Source: JACKBK01 sp963707275 (GTDB taxonomy: Bacteria > Chloroflexota > Anaerolineae > JAAEKA01). From it: a DNA stretch of 64,000 nucleotides. Under the pieces are notes generated by a model, which made no database searches, had not been told where the DNA came from, and saw only the letters and a program-made list of their open reading frames with translations. The stretch is taken from the NCBI GenBank assembly GCA_963707275.1, contig CAVPPH010000013.1:310001-374000 (forward strand), in the 5' to 3' direction. This document shows positions 19,149-29,249 of this stretch, piece by piece (the stretch's first letter is position 1; each line of letters opens with the position of its first letter). A program made the translations under genes and the position numbers.

Positions 19149-19662
19149 ATGCAACTTTTCCTGTTTTTTGCCCTTGCGATTGTTGCCATTGCCGCCGCGG
19201 TGGGCGTGCTGGTGAGCAAGAACGCGGTTTACAGCGCGCTGTCGTTGCTGGTGAACTTCGCCGTGCTGGCCGTGATGTACATCATGCTGCACGCCCAGTT
19301 CGTCGCGGTGGTGCAGGTCATCGTCTATGCCGGCGCGATCGTGGTGCTGTTCCTGTTCGTCATCATGCTGATCGGCACCGAAACCAGCTTGCTGGGCGCA
19401 GCGCGGTCGGTCGCGTCAGGTTGCCACCGTCATCGCTCTGGTGGCGGGTGTCGCCTTCCTGGTCAGCGTTGTTTACGTCGCCGTAGCCGGACCGCTGGCG
19501 GCGGATCAAGGACGTGTGCCGGGCGACGGCGCTGTCCAGGCCATCGGCGAGGCGCTGTTTACGCAATATCTGCTGCCTTTCGAACTGGCGTCGGTGCTGT
19601 TGCTGGTGGCAATGATCGGCGCGGTTGTGCTGGCGCGCAAGCCGAAAAACGAAGACCTGTGA
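19149..19662 (+). CDS. nuoJ: NADH-quinone oxidoreductase subunit J (one frameshift near 19410)
   Basis: A membrane subunit of about 170 residues. The N-terminal part is typical NuoJ (AVYSALSLLVNFAVLAVMYI, HAQFVAVVQVIVYAGAIVVL, FLFVIMLIG). After ETSLLGAARS the frame changes, and the remaining helices VATVIALVAGVAFLVSVVYV and FELASVLLLVAMIGAVVLAR continue in another frame to the stop at 19660-19662. The pi-bulge helix characteristic of NuoJ (YAGAIVVLFLFVIML) is intact. The break is most simply an indel error. Confidence 0.92.
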
Positions 19663-19670
19663 CACTTCCC

Positions 19671-19979
19671 ATGGACCAAGTCCCAACTTCCTACTATCTG
19701 ATCCTGTCAGCTATCATCTTCACCATCGGCGCGGTTGGCGTACTGGTGCGACGCAACATGTTGGTTATCTTCATGTGCGTCGAGATGATGCTCAATGCGG
19801 TCAACCTGACGCTGATCGCGCTGGCGCTGCAATTCGGCCAGCTCACCGGCCAGATCTTCGCCTTCATGGTCATGGCCGTGGCAGCAGCGGAGGTGGCGGT
19901 CGGTCTGGCCATCGTCATGGCCGTGGTGCGCCACCGCGACACTACCAACGTCGACGACATCAATCTGCTGCAAGGCTGA
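19671..19979 (+). CDS. nuoK: NADH-quinone oxidoreductase subunit K
   Basis: A 102-residue subunit with three helices: YYLILSAIIFTIGAVGVLVR, LVIFMCVEMMLNAVNLTLIA and FAFMVMAVAAAEVAVGLAIV. The two key membrane glutamates of NuoK are visible (CVEMMLN and AAAEVAVGLA). The start is the ATG at 19671, nine bases after the nuoJ stop. It couples quinone chemistry to the proton pumps. Confidence 0.96.
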   Translation: MDQVPTSYYLILSAIIFTIGAVGVLVRRNMLVIFMCVEMMLNAVNLTLIALALQFGQLTGQIFAFMVMAVAAAEVAVGLAIVMAVVRHRDTTNVDDINLLQG

Positions 19980-20098
19980 TGCGGTGATGCAGTAATCGGT
20001 AAACGGTAAACAGTAATCGGAACTCGCCATCGGGACTGATTACTGATCACCTGATCACTGATTACCGAATACCGGTCACCGATACGGCGCTTCGACAT
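19980..20098. repeat. Spacer of AATCGGTAAACGG-type words between nuoK and nuoL
   Basis: The left half reads CAGTAATCGGTAAACGGTAA then ACAGTAATCGG. The right half reads ATTACTGATCACCTGATCAC, then TGATTACCGAATACCGGTCACC. The two halves are largely complementary. No ORF is present. It belongs to the same spacer type as 18979-19140. Confidence 0.65.
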
Positions 20099-20100
20099 TC

Positions 20101-22057
20101 ATGCTGAACTACGCCTGGCTAATCTTCGTCCCGCCACTGATCGCGCTGCTGATCAATATCTTCTTTGGCCGGCGCCTGGGGAGAACGATCTCCGGCTGGC
20201 TTGGCGCGCTGGCGGTGGGTCTGTCCTTTGCAGTGGCGGTAGGCCTTTACTTTTCCCTCTACGGCTTGCCAGTCGAGGAGCGAGAAGTCACCGTCGTGCT
20301 GTGGGACTGGATTACCATCGGTTCGTTCCATCCGCAGATCGCGCTGTTGATCGACCCGCTCTCGGTGCTGATGGCGCTGGTGGTCACCGGCGTGGGTTTC
20401 CTGATCCACATCTATTCCGTCCAGTACATGAAGGAAGACGACGAACACCACGACCTCGACGTGCGGCGTTACGTCCGCTACTTCGTCTACGTCAACTTCT
20501 TCATCGTCGCGATGCTGATCCTGGTGTTGGCCAACAACTTCGTCATGCTCTACATGGGCTGGGAAGGGGTAGGTCTGGCCAGTTTCCTGCTGATCAGCTT
20601 CTGGTATCACAAGCCGTCGGCGCGCGACGCGGGCAAGAAGGCCTTTCTGGTCAACCGTATCGGCGACTTCGGCATGGCGCTGGCGATCTTCCTGATCTTC
20701 TGTCACGGTTGGCGCGGCGGCTGGCAGTCTGGCCTACACCGATGTTTATGCTGCGGCGGCAGCGAACCCAGCCTTGCTGGCCGGCGCAGCCGGTGCGATC
20801 ACGCTGCTGCTGCTGCTGGCAGCCACCGGCAAGTCAGCACAGATACCGCTCTGGGTCTGGCTGCCCGACGCGATGGAGGGCCCGACTCCGGTCAGCGCGT
20901 TGATCCACGCCGCGACCATGGTCACGGCCGGCGTCTATCTGATCGTGCGCACCAGCCCGCTGTTCGAGCTGGCCGGCAACACGCTCACTCTGGTCGCATG
21001 GATCGGCGGCCTGACAGCGTTGATGGGCGCGACCATTGCGCTGACCAAGACCGACCTGAAACGCATTCTGGCCTACTCCACGATTTCGCAGCTTGGCTAC
21101 ATGTTCCTGGCTGTCGGATCGGGCGCGTACGCCGCGGGCATGTTCCACTTGACCACCCACGCACTGTTCAAGGCGTGCCTTTTCCTGGGCGCAGGCAGCG
21201 TCATGCATGCGATGCATGGTGAGTTGGATATCAACAAGATGGGCGGGCTGCGGCACAAGATGCGCAGCACCTACTGGACCTTCCTGATCGCCGCTGCCAC
21301 GCTGGCCGGTTTTCCGATTGTAACAGGCGGTTTCTGGAGCAAGGACGCGGTCCTGATCGGCGCGGTGGCCGACGGACAATGGATACTGTACGCCATCGGC
21401 CTGTTCACCGCGCTGCTGACCGCCATCTACAGCTTCAAGATGGTGTTCGTGGTCTTCTGGGGCGAGCCGCGCGACCAGAAACTGTACGACCACGCGCACG
21501 AGTCGCCCCGCCTGATGACCTGGCCGCTGTGGATACTGGCCATTCTGTCGATCGTTGCAAGCTACCTCTTCTTGCCGGAGTTCTTGCCGAAGGTCGGTGG
21601 CTTGCTGGTTGGCTGGCTGGATCCAGTCGTGGCACATGGCGCCGAGGAAGCGCATATCTCCGTCGGTCTGGAGATTGGCTTGCTGGTCGCCTCGATCCTG
21701 GTCTCGCTGTTGGGCACCTATCTTGCCTACCGCTTCTACGTGCAGAAGCCGGAGAGCGTGGCCAGCCTGCGCGAGCGGCTCAGTTTCTTCCACAAGCTGG
21801 CCGACAACGGCTACTACTTCGATGCTGCCTACGACTGGCTGCGCAACGGCCTGTGGGTGATCGCTCGCTGGCTGTCTGAGACGTTCGACGCCGGCATCAT
21901 CGACCGGGCCGTCAACGGCATTGCCAAAGGCACCGGCGCAGTAGGCACGTGGACGGCGCGTCTGCAGACCGGTTTGGTCGGCACGTACGCGTTGACGCTT
22001 TTCGTTGGCCTGGTCATCGTGCTCGGGTACTTCCTGATCACGGCGTTGCTGAAGTAA
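20101..22057 (+). CDS. nuoL: NADH-quinone oxidoreductase subunit L (one frameshift near 20702)
   Basis: The largest antiporter-like proton pump, about 650 residues. The first part includes FLIHIYSVQYMKEDDEHHDL and NFVMLYMGWEGVGLASFLLI. An extra T in TTCTGTCACGG breaks the frame near 20702, and the protein continues as TVGAAAGSLAYTDVY. Conserved motifs then follow: GKSAQIPLWVWLPDAMEGPT, PVSALIHAATMVTAGVYLI and MFHLTTHALFKACLFLGAGS. It ends in the long lateral helix and the C-terminal helix LTLFVGLVIVLGYFLITALL. Confidence 0.94.
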
Positions 22058-22067
22058 AGATCCAACA

Positions 22068-23606
22068 ATGGACATTCCTTTGCTCTCAATTATCGTCTTT
22101 CTCCCGCTGCTGGGCAGCCTGCTGCTGTTGCTGCTGCGCGGTGAAAAGCTGCTCAAATCGACGGCGATTTTGGTCAGCCTGCTGACCTTTGCCGTGTCGC
22201 TGGTGCTCTTCTTTACCTGGACGGCCGGCGAGGCAGGCATGCAGTTCCAGGAGGTCATTCCCTGGTACCCGGAGCTCGGCATCAACTACCACATCGGTGT
22301 GGACGGTGTCAGCCTGGTGCTGGTGCTGCTGACGACCTTCCTCATGCCGCTGGTGCTGCTCTTCTCCTGGGAGGGCGTCCACGACAAGCTTAAGGCTTAC
22401 CTGGTGTTGATGCTGCTGCTGGAGACGGCGATGCTGGGCGTTTTCGTGGCGCTGGATCTGGTGCTGTTCTTCGTCTTCTTCGAGGCCAGCCTGATCCCGA
22501 TGTACTTCCTGGTTGGGCGCTGGGGCGGCCCGCGGCGCATCTACGCTGCGCTTAAGTTTTTCATTTTCACCGCCTTTGGCAGCGCCTTCCTGTTGGCCGG
22601 CATCATCGCGCTGGGGTTCCTGTACAAACAGCAGACGGGCGAGCTTTCCTTCGATCTGCTGAAGCTGACGGCGGTGGGCGTGCCGCTGGGCGTGCAGGTC
22701 TGGCTCTTCTTCGCCTTTGCCATCGCCTTTGCCATCAAGGTGCCGATCTTCCCGTTCCACACCTGGCTGCCCGATGCCCACGTGGAAGCGCCCACCGGCG
22801 GCTCGGTCATCCTGGCCGGCGTGCTGCTGAAGATGGGCACCTACGGCTTCGTGCGCTTCTCGCTACCGCTCTTCCCGGAGCCGACGATGCAATACGCGCC
22901 GATCTTCATCGTGCTGGCAATCATCGGCATCATCTACGGCGCGCTGGTGGCGCTGGCGCAGAAGGATCTCAAGAAGCTGGTCGCCTACTCGTCGGTGGCG
23001 CACCTCGGCTTCGTCATGCTCGGCATTTTCACGCTGGAGTTGCAAGGGCTGTCAGGCGCCGTTCTGCAGATGGTCAACCACGGTCTGAGCACCGGCGCGC
23101 TCTTCCTGCTGGTCGGTTTCATCTACGAGCGACGGCATACGCGCATGCTGGACGACTTCGGCGGGCTGTGGAAGATCATGCCGATCTTCGCCGCATTTGC
23201 GCTGATTACATTCATGTCCAGCGCCGGGCTGCCGGGGCTGAACGGCTTCGTCGGCGAGTTCACCATTCTGACCGGCGCGATGAAATACGGTCCGGCGGCG
23301 GCGATCTTCGGCACGCTGGGCATCATCCTGGCCGCCTGGTATCTGCTCTGGGCGTTCACCAAAACCTTCCACGGCAAGCTGGACAACCCGGCCAACCAGC
23401 AGCTCAAGGACCTCAACCTGCGCGAGATCGTCATCATGGTGCCGCTGGTGCTGATGTTCCTGGTGATCGGCCTGTTCCCCAACCTGTTCCTCGATAAGAT
23501 CAATCCCTCGACCGAAGCGCTGCTGATCCAGGTCAGAGGCCAGGCGGCGGTCGCTCAAGATGCCCGCGATCTGGCCCCCGCCGCCGCGCAGGTAGAGGTG
23601 AGGTAG
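22068..23606 (+). CDS. nuoM: NADH-quinone oxidoreductase subunit M
   Basis: A 512-residue, intact antiporter-like subunit. Typical motifs are NYHIGVDGVSLVLVLLTTFL, LFFVFFEASLIPMYFLVGRW, AFAIKVPIFPFHTWLPDAHV (with the pump lysine and histidine), EAPTGGSVILAGVLLKMGTYG and KKLVAYSSVAHLGFVMLG. The C-terminal 30 residues are Ala/Gln-rich and variable. It begins 10 bases after the nuoL stop. Confidence 0.97.
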   Translation: MDIPLLSIIVFLPLLGSLLLLLLRGEKLLKSTAILVSLLTFAVSLVLFFTWTAGEAGMQFQEVIPWYPELGINYHIGVDGVSLVLVLLTTFLMPLVLLFSWEGVHDKLKAYLVLMLLLETAMLGVFVALDLVLFFVFFEASLIPMYFLVGRWGGPRRIYAALKFFIFTAFGSAFLLAGIIALGFLYKQQTGELSFDLLKLTAVGVPLGVQVWLFFAFAIAFAIKVPIFPFHTWLPDAHVEAPTGGSVILAGVLLKMGTYGFVRFSLPLFPEPTMQYAPIFIVLAIIGIIYGALVALAQKDLKKLVAYSSVAHLGFVMLGIFTLELQGLSGAVLQMVNHGLSTGALFLLVGFIYERRHTRMLDDFGGLWKIMPIFAAFALITFMSSAGLPGLNGFVGEFTILTGAMKYGPAAAIFGTLGIILAAWYLLWAFTKTFHGKLDNPANQQLKDLNLREIVIMVPLVLMFLVIGLFPNLFLDKINPSTEALLIQVRGQAAVAQDARDLAPAAAQVEVR

Positions 23607-23612
23607 CGACCT

Positions 23613-25155
23613 ATGACGCTTCCGCAAGTCAACTTTCTTGCAATTCTTCCGCAGATCATCGTCACCGCGACCGCGCTGCTGGTGCTGATCGTCGACGCCG
23701 TCGACCGCCGCGGCGCCTTCAGCCGGCGCGTGCTTTCCTGGCTGGCGCTGATCGGCCTGCTGGCCGCCGCAGCGGCAGTCGTCTGGCTGGCCATGCAGGG
23801 CGGCCGGCAGAACTTCCAGGACATGGCTGTCGCCGACGGCTACTCGCTGGCATTCTCGGCAGTCATCCTGATAGCTGCGATCCTGGGCGTGCTGCTGGCC
23901 AAGGACACGGTCGACCAGTTCACCGAAGATGCCGGGCGCATACTATGCCCTGCTGCTGCTGGCGGTGGTCGGCATGATGACCATGGCGTCAGCGACCGAT
24001 CTGATCGTCATCTTCCTGTCGCTGGAGATCCTGTCGCTGGCGCTCTACGTGCTGGTGGGTTTCAATCTGCATGAGCCGCGCAGCGCCGAGGGTTCGCTGA
24101 AGTACTTTCTGTTGGGTGCGTTCGCTTCGGGGTTCTTCCTGTACGGCGCTGCCCTGCTCTACGGCGCGAGCGGCTCGACCAACCTGGCGCAGATCGGTAA
24201 GGCCATGGAGTCGGTGGGCAGCAACGGGCTGTTCCTGTACGCCGGCACAGCGCTGCTGGTGGTCGGGTTCGGCTTCAAGGTCGCCATGGTGCCGTTCCAC
24301 ATGTGGACGCCGGACGCCTATCAGGCTGCGCCGACCCCCGTCACCGGGTTCATGTCGGTAGCCACCAAGACGGCTGTCTTCGCCGCGTTCATGCGGGTCT
24401 TCATGCAGGCGCTCCCTGCCTCGCAGGAGACCTGGAGTTGGGCGCTGGCGATTTTGGCGGCGTTGACCATGACGTTGGGCAATCTGGCCGCGCTGCGCCA
24501 GACCAGCCTCAAACGCATGCTGGCTTACTCCAGCATCGCCCACGCCGGCTACGCGCTGGTGGGGCTGGTGTCTGGCACGGCGGCGGGCGCTGTCGCTGTC
24601 CTTTTCTACATGCTTTCCTATGCCCTGATGAATCTCGGCGCGTTCGCCGTGCTGGTGGCGCTGGAGCGGCGCGGCGAGAACGATGTGCTGCGCGGCGACA
24701 TGCGCGGCCTGGCCGACCGCCGGCCCGGTCTGGCGGCCGCGATGGCGATCTTCATGTTCGCGCTGGCCGGGATTCCGCCTTTCGTCGGCTTCTTCGCCAA
24801 GTTTTTTATCTTCAGCGCGGCGGCCGAGGCCGGCTGGATCGGCCTTGTCGTCATCGCGGTGATCAACAGTGTCATCTCCGCCTTCTACTACCTGTCGGTG
24901 GTCGTGGCGATGTACTTCCGGTCTGAGACTGAGGCTGCACCGGCGACTCCTGCCAAAGGACGCAAGGCCAAGGACAAGGCTGCTGCGGCGCCCGCGGCCG
25001 CGCTGGTCAGTCAGGCGCCCGCGCTGGCAAGCTCCCAGAACGCTATTCGCCTTGCCGTCGTGCTGGCAGCTATCGGCACCGTGATGGTGGGCATCTATCC
25101 TGCGCCGCTAACGGCATTCATCACACAGGCGGTGCAGTCAGTGTTCGGCGGATAA
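23613..25155 (+). CDS. nuoN: NADH-quinone oxidoreductase subunit N (one frameshift near 23933)
   Basis: The third antiporter-like subunit, about 514 residues. The first part (NFLAILPQIIVTATALLVLI...) runs to FTEDAG, where one extra G (GCCGGGCGCA instead of GCCGGCGCA) breaks the frame. The protein resumes as AYYALLLLAVVGMMTMASAT. Diagnostic motifs are LSLEILSLALYVLVGFN, FGFKVAMVPFHMWTPDAYQA and RMLAYSSIAHAGYALVGLVS. A Lys/Ala-rich insert (AKGRKAKDKAAAAPAA) precedes the last helix. It is the last nuo gene, and a cytochrome gene follows after 11 bases. Confidence 0.95.
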
Positions 25156-25166
25156 AGGATTCACCA

Positions 25167-27598
25167 ATGTTCTCTAAACCAACTCGACTCGTAGTGATCT
25201 CCGGCATCGCGCTGGGGATCATATTTTTGTTTGCCGCGGTTGCCTCAGCGTGGACGCCGGTTTCGACCACAACGCTGCAAGGCCCGGTGACGCAGGCTGA
25301 CCTGCCGCCGCGCTCGGCTGTCTCATGGATGCCCACGCCGGTGGCCGACGACCCGCTGGTGCATATGCCGGGCACGCAGCCGGGCAGGCGCCTTTCTCGA
25401 CGACGCCAGCACCTGCACCGAGTCCTGTCATGGCAACTACGACCAGGCCATCGAACCGAGCTTTCTCTGGAAAGGCTCCATGATGGGCCAGGCGGCACGC
25501 GACTTCATCTTTTGGACCACCATGACCGTCGCCGGCCAGGATTCCATTTGGGCCATCGGCTCGCCCAACGCGGTCGACATCTGCGAGCGCTGCCACTTCC
25601 CCAAGGGCTGGGTCGAGGGACGCTCCGACCCTCCCAACGCCTCGGCCATGACCGGCGGCGACTTCGACGGCGTCTCGTGCGACGTCTGCCACCGCATGGT
25701 CGATCCCTTCTTCGAGGACACCTATGCCGGCACGCGCGACGGCGACGACTGGCAGGGCTACTGGGACGAGGCCGGCAACACCGGCCCCGGCAGCGGCACG
25801 CTGTCACAGACAATGGCTGACGGCACGCGCGTCGTCGATGCCGGCGTGGTACAGGCGCTCTCTTACTTCAACGGCAACGATTTCTACGGGCCGACAACCG
25901 CCCCGATCCGGCGACTTACACAGAGAACGGCGCGGGCCAGTTCGTCTTCAGCCCGGAGATGGACAAGCGCGCCTCCTTCGCCGACGCGCCGGAGTATCAC
26001 CCGCGTCTCTACAGCCGCTACCACAAGAGCAAGTACTTCTGTGCATCCTGCCACGACGTGTCGAACCCGGTGCTGGCGAACCTGGCGTTCGCAGGCACGC
26101 CGCCTGGTGACGGCACCACCGTGCTGCCGACCGAGGAACTGCCGGCTTCCAACTATTTCCACGTCGAGCGCACCTTCTCCGAGTTCATGCTGTCAGCCTA
26201 CGCCCAGCCGGGCGGCGCGGCGGGCATCGGGCCGTTCGCGCCCGGCAACTTCCCGACCTCGCGGCCGGGCGACAACATCGCCACCTGTCAGGACTGTCAC
26301 ATGCGCGACGCGGCTGGCTACGCCGCCAATCCGAACATTCCCGGCGTGGTCTATCGCACCGGTGATCCCAACACCACAGGCAGCACCGAGCACGTTGCCA
26401 GCGGGCAGCCGACCCACGATCTGACCGGCGGCAACATGTGGGTGCCGTGGGTGCTGGCCAGCGCGGTGACCGGCTCGCCCAACTACGATGCCACCAACGC
26501 AGCGCTGCTGAACCAGGGCGCGGGCGTGTTGACCCTTGACCTGACGCAGGGGCTGGGGCTGGACGACGACTTGCTGCTGGCAGCCGTGGACCGCGCCGAG
26601 CAAAATCTGCACGACGCAGCCGCGATCAACGACCTGGAATATGATTCCGGCACCGGCGCGTTGTCGTTCCGCATTCAGAACCAGACCGGCCACAAGCTGA
26701 TCAGCGGCTACCCCGAAGGGCGGCGCATGTTCGTCAACGTGCGAGCTGTACGACGCCAGCAACAACCTGATTGGCCAGATCAACCCCTACGATGCAACCG
26801 TCGGCACGCTGAAAGGGTCTGCCCGGCTCGCCCAGCAGCCCGCCGCTGGGTGCTGGCGAATGCTACGTTGACGCGCTGGTCTACGAGATGAACGCCCGCA
26901 GCACGCTGACCGGCGAGGACAAGACCTTCCACTTCGCGCTGGCCGACGGCCGCTACAAGGACAACCGCATCCCGCCCCAAGGGTTCGACATCGCCAACGC
27001 CGGCGAGCGCCTGGCTGAACCGGTCTGGCAGGGCGTCGATGCCCCCGACTACTTCAGCACAGCGGAGTACGCCGGCGGCTACGACCACGTCAGCCTGCTA
27101 GCTGTACCCGGCGCGGCGCGGGTCGAGGTCGATCTCTACTACCAGACCACCAGCCGCGAGTACATGGAGTTCCTGCGCGACGAAATCAGCGGCGTTGGCG
27201 ATACGCTTCCAGATCCTAACCCCGGCACGCCGCAGAACGAGGCCTACATCATCCAGACTGACCCGTTCTTCAGCCAACTCAAGGCCTGGGGAACGACCAT
27301 GTGGCAGCTCTGGCAGCACAACAAGGACGTGCCAGGCGCCGCGCCGGTGCTGATGACCAGCGCCAGCTTCGACGTGACCGGCGCTTGTCACTACGCTGAC
27401 GTGCAGCCCAACGCCGACCACGGCAACCCGGCGGCCTGCGACGGCGACGTAGATGTGGCCGACATCCAGCGCATCGCCGGCTGCTGGAACCAGCCCATTG
27501 GGGCGGCCTGTCCAACAGCGCTCGACATAAACCAAAGCGGCGACTTGACTGTGCTCGACATAACTTGGGCAGCCGAGGAATGGGGCTGGCCGGAGTGA
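25167..27598 (+). CDS. Secreted multiheme c-type cytochrome with dockerin-like C-terminus (four frameshifts)
   Basis: A protein of about 810 residues, read in several frames with breaks near 25388, 25902, 26745 and 26820. An N-terminal signal helix (LVVISGIALGIIFLFAAVAS) is followed by four CXXCH haem sites (CERCHFPKGW, CDVCHRMV, CASCHDVS, CQDCHMRD) and one CX3CH site (CTESCHG, 25414-25431). The order resembles uncharacterised multihaem cytochromes with the motif KGSMMGQAARDFIFW. Residues near the end form two Ca-loop-like segments (DGDVDVADIQRIAG and DINQSGDLTVLDITWAA), as in dockerin type I repeats. It follows nuoN by 11 bases, so it is probably co-transcribed with complex I. Its redox partner is unknown. 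Confidence 0.8.
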
Positions 27599-27604
27599 CA
27601 GAAT

Positions 27605-27639
27605 AAAGATGCCAACTCTTCCGAAGAGTTGGCATCTTT
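27605..27639. terminator. Perfect 16-bp hairpin, copy 1 of a dispersed family
   Basis: The arms AAAGATGCCAACTCTT and AAGAGTTGGCATCTTT flank the 3-base loop CCG. It sits 7 bases after the cytochrome stop and ends in TTT, so it may terminate the nuo-cytochrome transcript. An identical 35-base copy is at 30426-30460. Confidence 0.8.
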
Positions 27640-27657
27640 GACAGGAAGGGAAGGACG

Positions 27658-28950
27658 ATGAGCATCGAGGCGGGCCTGGCGATATTTGTAATCTTGTTGG
27701 CCCTGTATGGCGGAATTGGCATTTTGCTTGGCCGCTGGTCGATTACCATGCCGATGGTTTTCGTCGTCATCGGCGTGCTGCTGGGGCCGTTTGGATCTGG
27801 TCTGCTGCCGGTCAGAGCCGGTGATGAAGCCGTCCGGTTGTTGACGGAAGTCACACTGGCCATGTTGCTGTTTGCAGACGCGTCAACCATTGATTTCAGC
27901 CGTCTGCGGCATGACGCCTTCTTACCGTTGCGGCTGCTTGGTATCGGATTGCCGTTGACGATCGCGGCTGGCGCGCTGGTGGCGTTTGCGCTGTTCCCCT
28001 CACAGGGATTGGGCTTTGCGTTGCTGGTAGCCGCCATTCTTGCACCGACCGATGCGGCGCTTGGCATGGCGCTCTTTTCAAACCCCAACGTGCCGGTACG
28101 GGTCCGGCGCGCGCTGAATGTCGAGAGCGGATTGAACGACGGCATTGCCACCCCGTTCGTAACGCTCTTCATCGCCCTGGCAGTTGCTGAAGAAAGCGCA
28201 ACCGTATCAAGTGGCTGGCTGGTGAATGCAGTCAGCGAGATCGTCGTAGCCGTGCTGGTCGGTATCGCGATTGGCGTGCTGGGCGGGAAACTGCTTTCGT
28301 ACGCCTTCCGGCGCAAGTGGACGTACGGAGTGCCTTTGCAGTTTGCCGTCCTGGCGCTGGCGCTCAGCGCGTATCTTGTCTCTGTCGGGCTGGGTGGGAA
28401 CGGCTTTGTGGCTGCCTTTGTCGCCGGGATTGCCTTTGGCGCCACGACGCGGTACCAGTTAGCCGAGAGCGCCGATTATACTGAAACCACCGGCACGCTG
28501 CTATCGTTGTTTGTTTGGACGATTTTCGGTGCGATCTTCATTGTGCCTGCTGCGCTGACGTCCATTGACTGGCGCATCATCGGGTATGCAATTCTGAGCT
28601 TGACGGTGATTTGGATGCTGCCGGTGGCTGCCAGCCTGTTGGGTTTACACTTCCGACGTGACACCGTGGGGGTGATGGGCTGGTTCGGGCCGCGTGGGTT
28701 GGCCTCGGTGATCTTTGGCATACTGGCGTTTGATGCCCTGGCAGGGGCTGACAAGGAAGCCAGCCTGCTGGCGGCAGTTGTCACATGGACGATTTTTTTG
28801 AGCGTCCTGGCACATGGCCTGTCCGCTCAGCCGCTCTCGAAATGGTATGCAAAGCGGCTGCAAACCGCATCCCCCGCCTCACCCGAATTGATCGACGTGC
28901 CCGAAGTTCAGGTGCGAAAGGATGTCCTGGTCAGCAGGGTACATCAGTAG
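27658..28950 (+). CDS. CPA1-type Na+/H+ antiporter (NhaP-like)
   Basis: A 430-residue membrane protein with about 12-13 helices. The CPA1 signature motifs are present: the ion-binding pair in AAILAPTDAALGMALF, the downstream NVESGLNDGIATPFVTLF, and the C-terminal FGPRGLASVIFGILAFD. It exchanges cytoplasmic Na+ (or K+) for protons across the membrane. The short polar C-terminal tail lacks a regulatory domain. AGGAAGGGAAGG precedes the ATG at 27658. It lies downstream of the complex I operon after a hairpin and could use the proton gradient that complex I builds, but it appears to be a separate transcription unit. Confidence 0.92.
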   Translation: MSIEAGLAIFVILLALYGGIGILLGRWSITMPMVFVVIGVLLGPFGSGLLPVRAGDEAVRLLTEVTLAMLLFADASTIDFSRLRHDAFLPLRLLGIGLPLTIAAGALVAFALFPSQGLGFALLVAAILAPTDAALGMALFSNPNVPVRVRRALNVESGLNDGIATPFVTLFIALAVAEESATVSSGWLVNAVSEIVVAVLVGIAIGVLGGKLLSYAFRRKWTYGVPLQFAVLALALSAYLVSVGLGGNGFVAAFVAGIAFGATTRYQLAESADYTETTGTLLSLFVWTIFGAIFIVPAALTSIDWRIIGYAILSLTVIWMLPVAASLLGLHFRRDTVGVMGWFGPRGLASVIFGILAFDALAGADKEASLLAAVVTWTIFLSVLAHGLSAQPLSKWYAKRLQTASPASPELIDVPEVQVRKDVLVSRVHQ

Positions 28951-29249
28951 GGGAGACTTGCCACGGTTTGTCTCAACCGCCGCCGACTTTCTGGAAAACG
29001 CGGCGATGTTAAATACAGAGAATATTTCCACGGGGACGCTAACGAAGCCAACTTTTCCGAAAAGTTGGCTTCGTTGATCTTTACTCGATTGGGCACACCG
29101 GCAATGAACTGACTTGGTGAAGTGGGCTGTACGCTTTGAGCAGGCAACTCCAAGCGGAACCTGAGGTACTGAAATGAACGAATCGCTGTGTTACTCTGTA
29201 ACAATAGTCCGATACAGATAACACAGAGTTTGAAAGGAGTAAGATTGGT
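28951..29249. other. Intergenic region between antiporter and propeller genes
   Basis: There is no credible ORF. It contains hairpin copy 2 (29041-29075). About 40 bases before the next gene it contains a small interrupted inverted repeat, CTGTGTTACTCTG with ATAACACAGAG, where the promoter of the downstream gene should lie. I see no clear -35/-10 pair. Confidence 0.5.
29041..29075. repeat. Perfect 16-bp hairpin, copy 2 of the family
   Basis: The arms AACGAAGCCAACTTTT and AAAAGTTGGCTTCGTT flank loop CCG. The inner core is shared with the other copies, while the outer six base pairs differ but remain fully paired. Confidence 0.8.

Noticed and set aside
20834..22285. 483-residue open frame antisense to nuoL and nuoM
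   Set aside because: It is a shadow frame of well-conserved complex I genes; it has no motifs and no ribosome-binding site.
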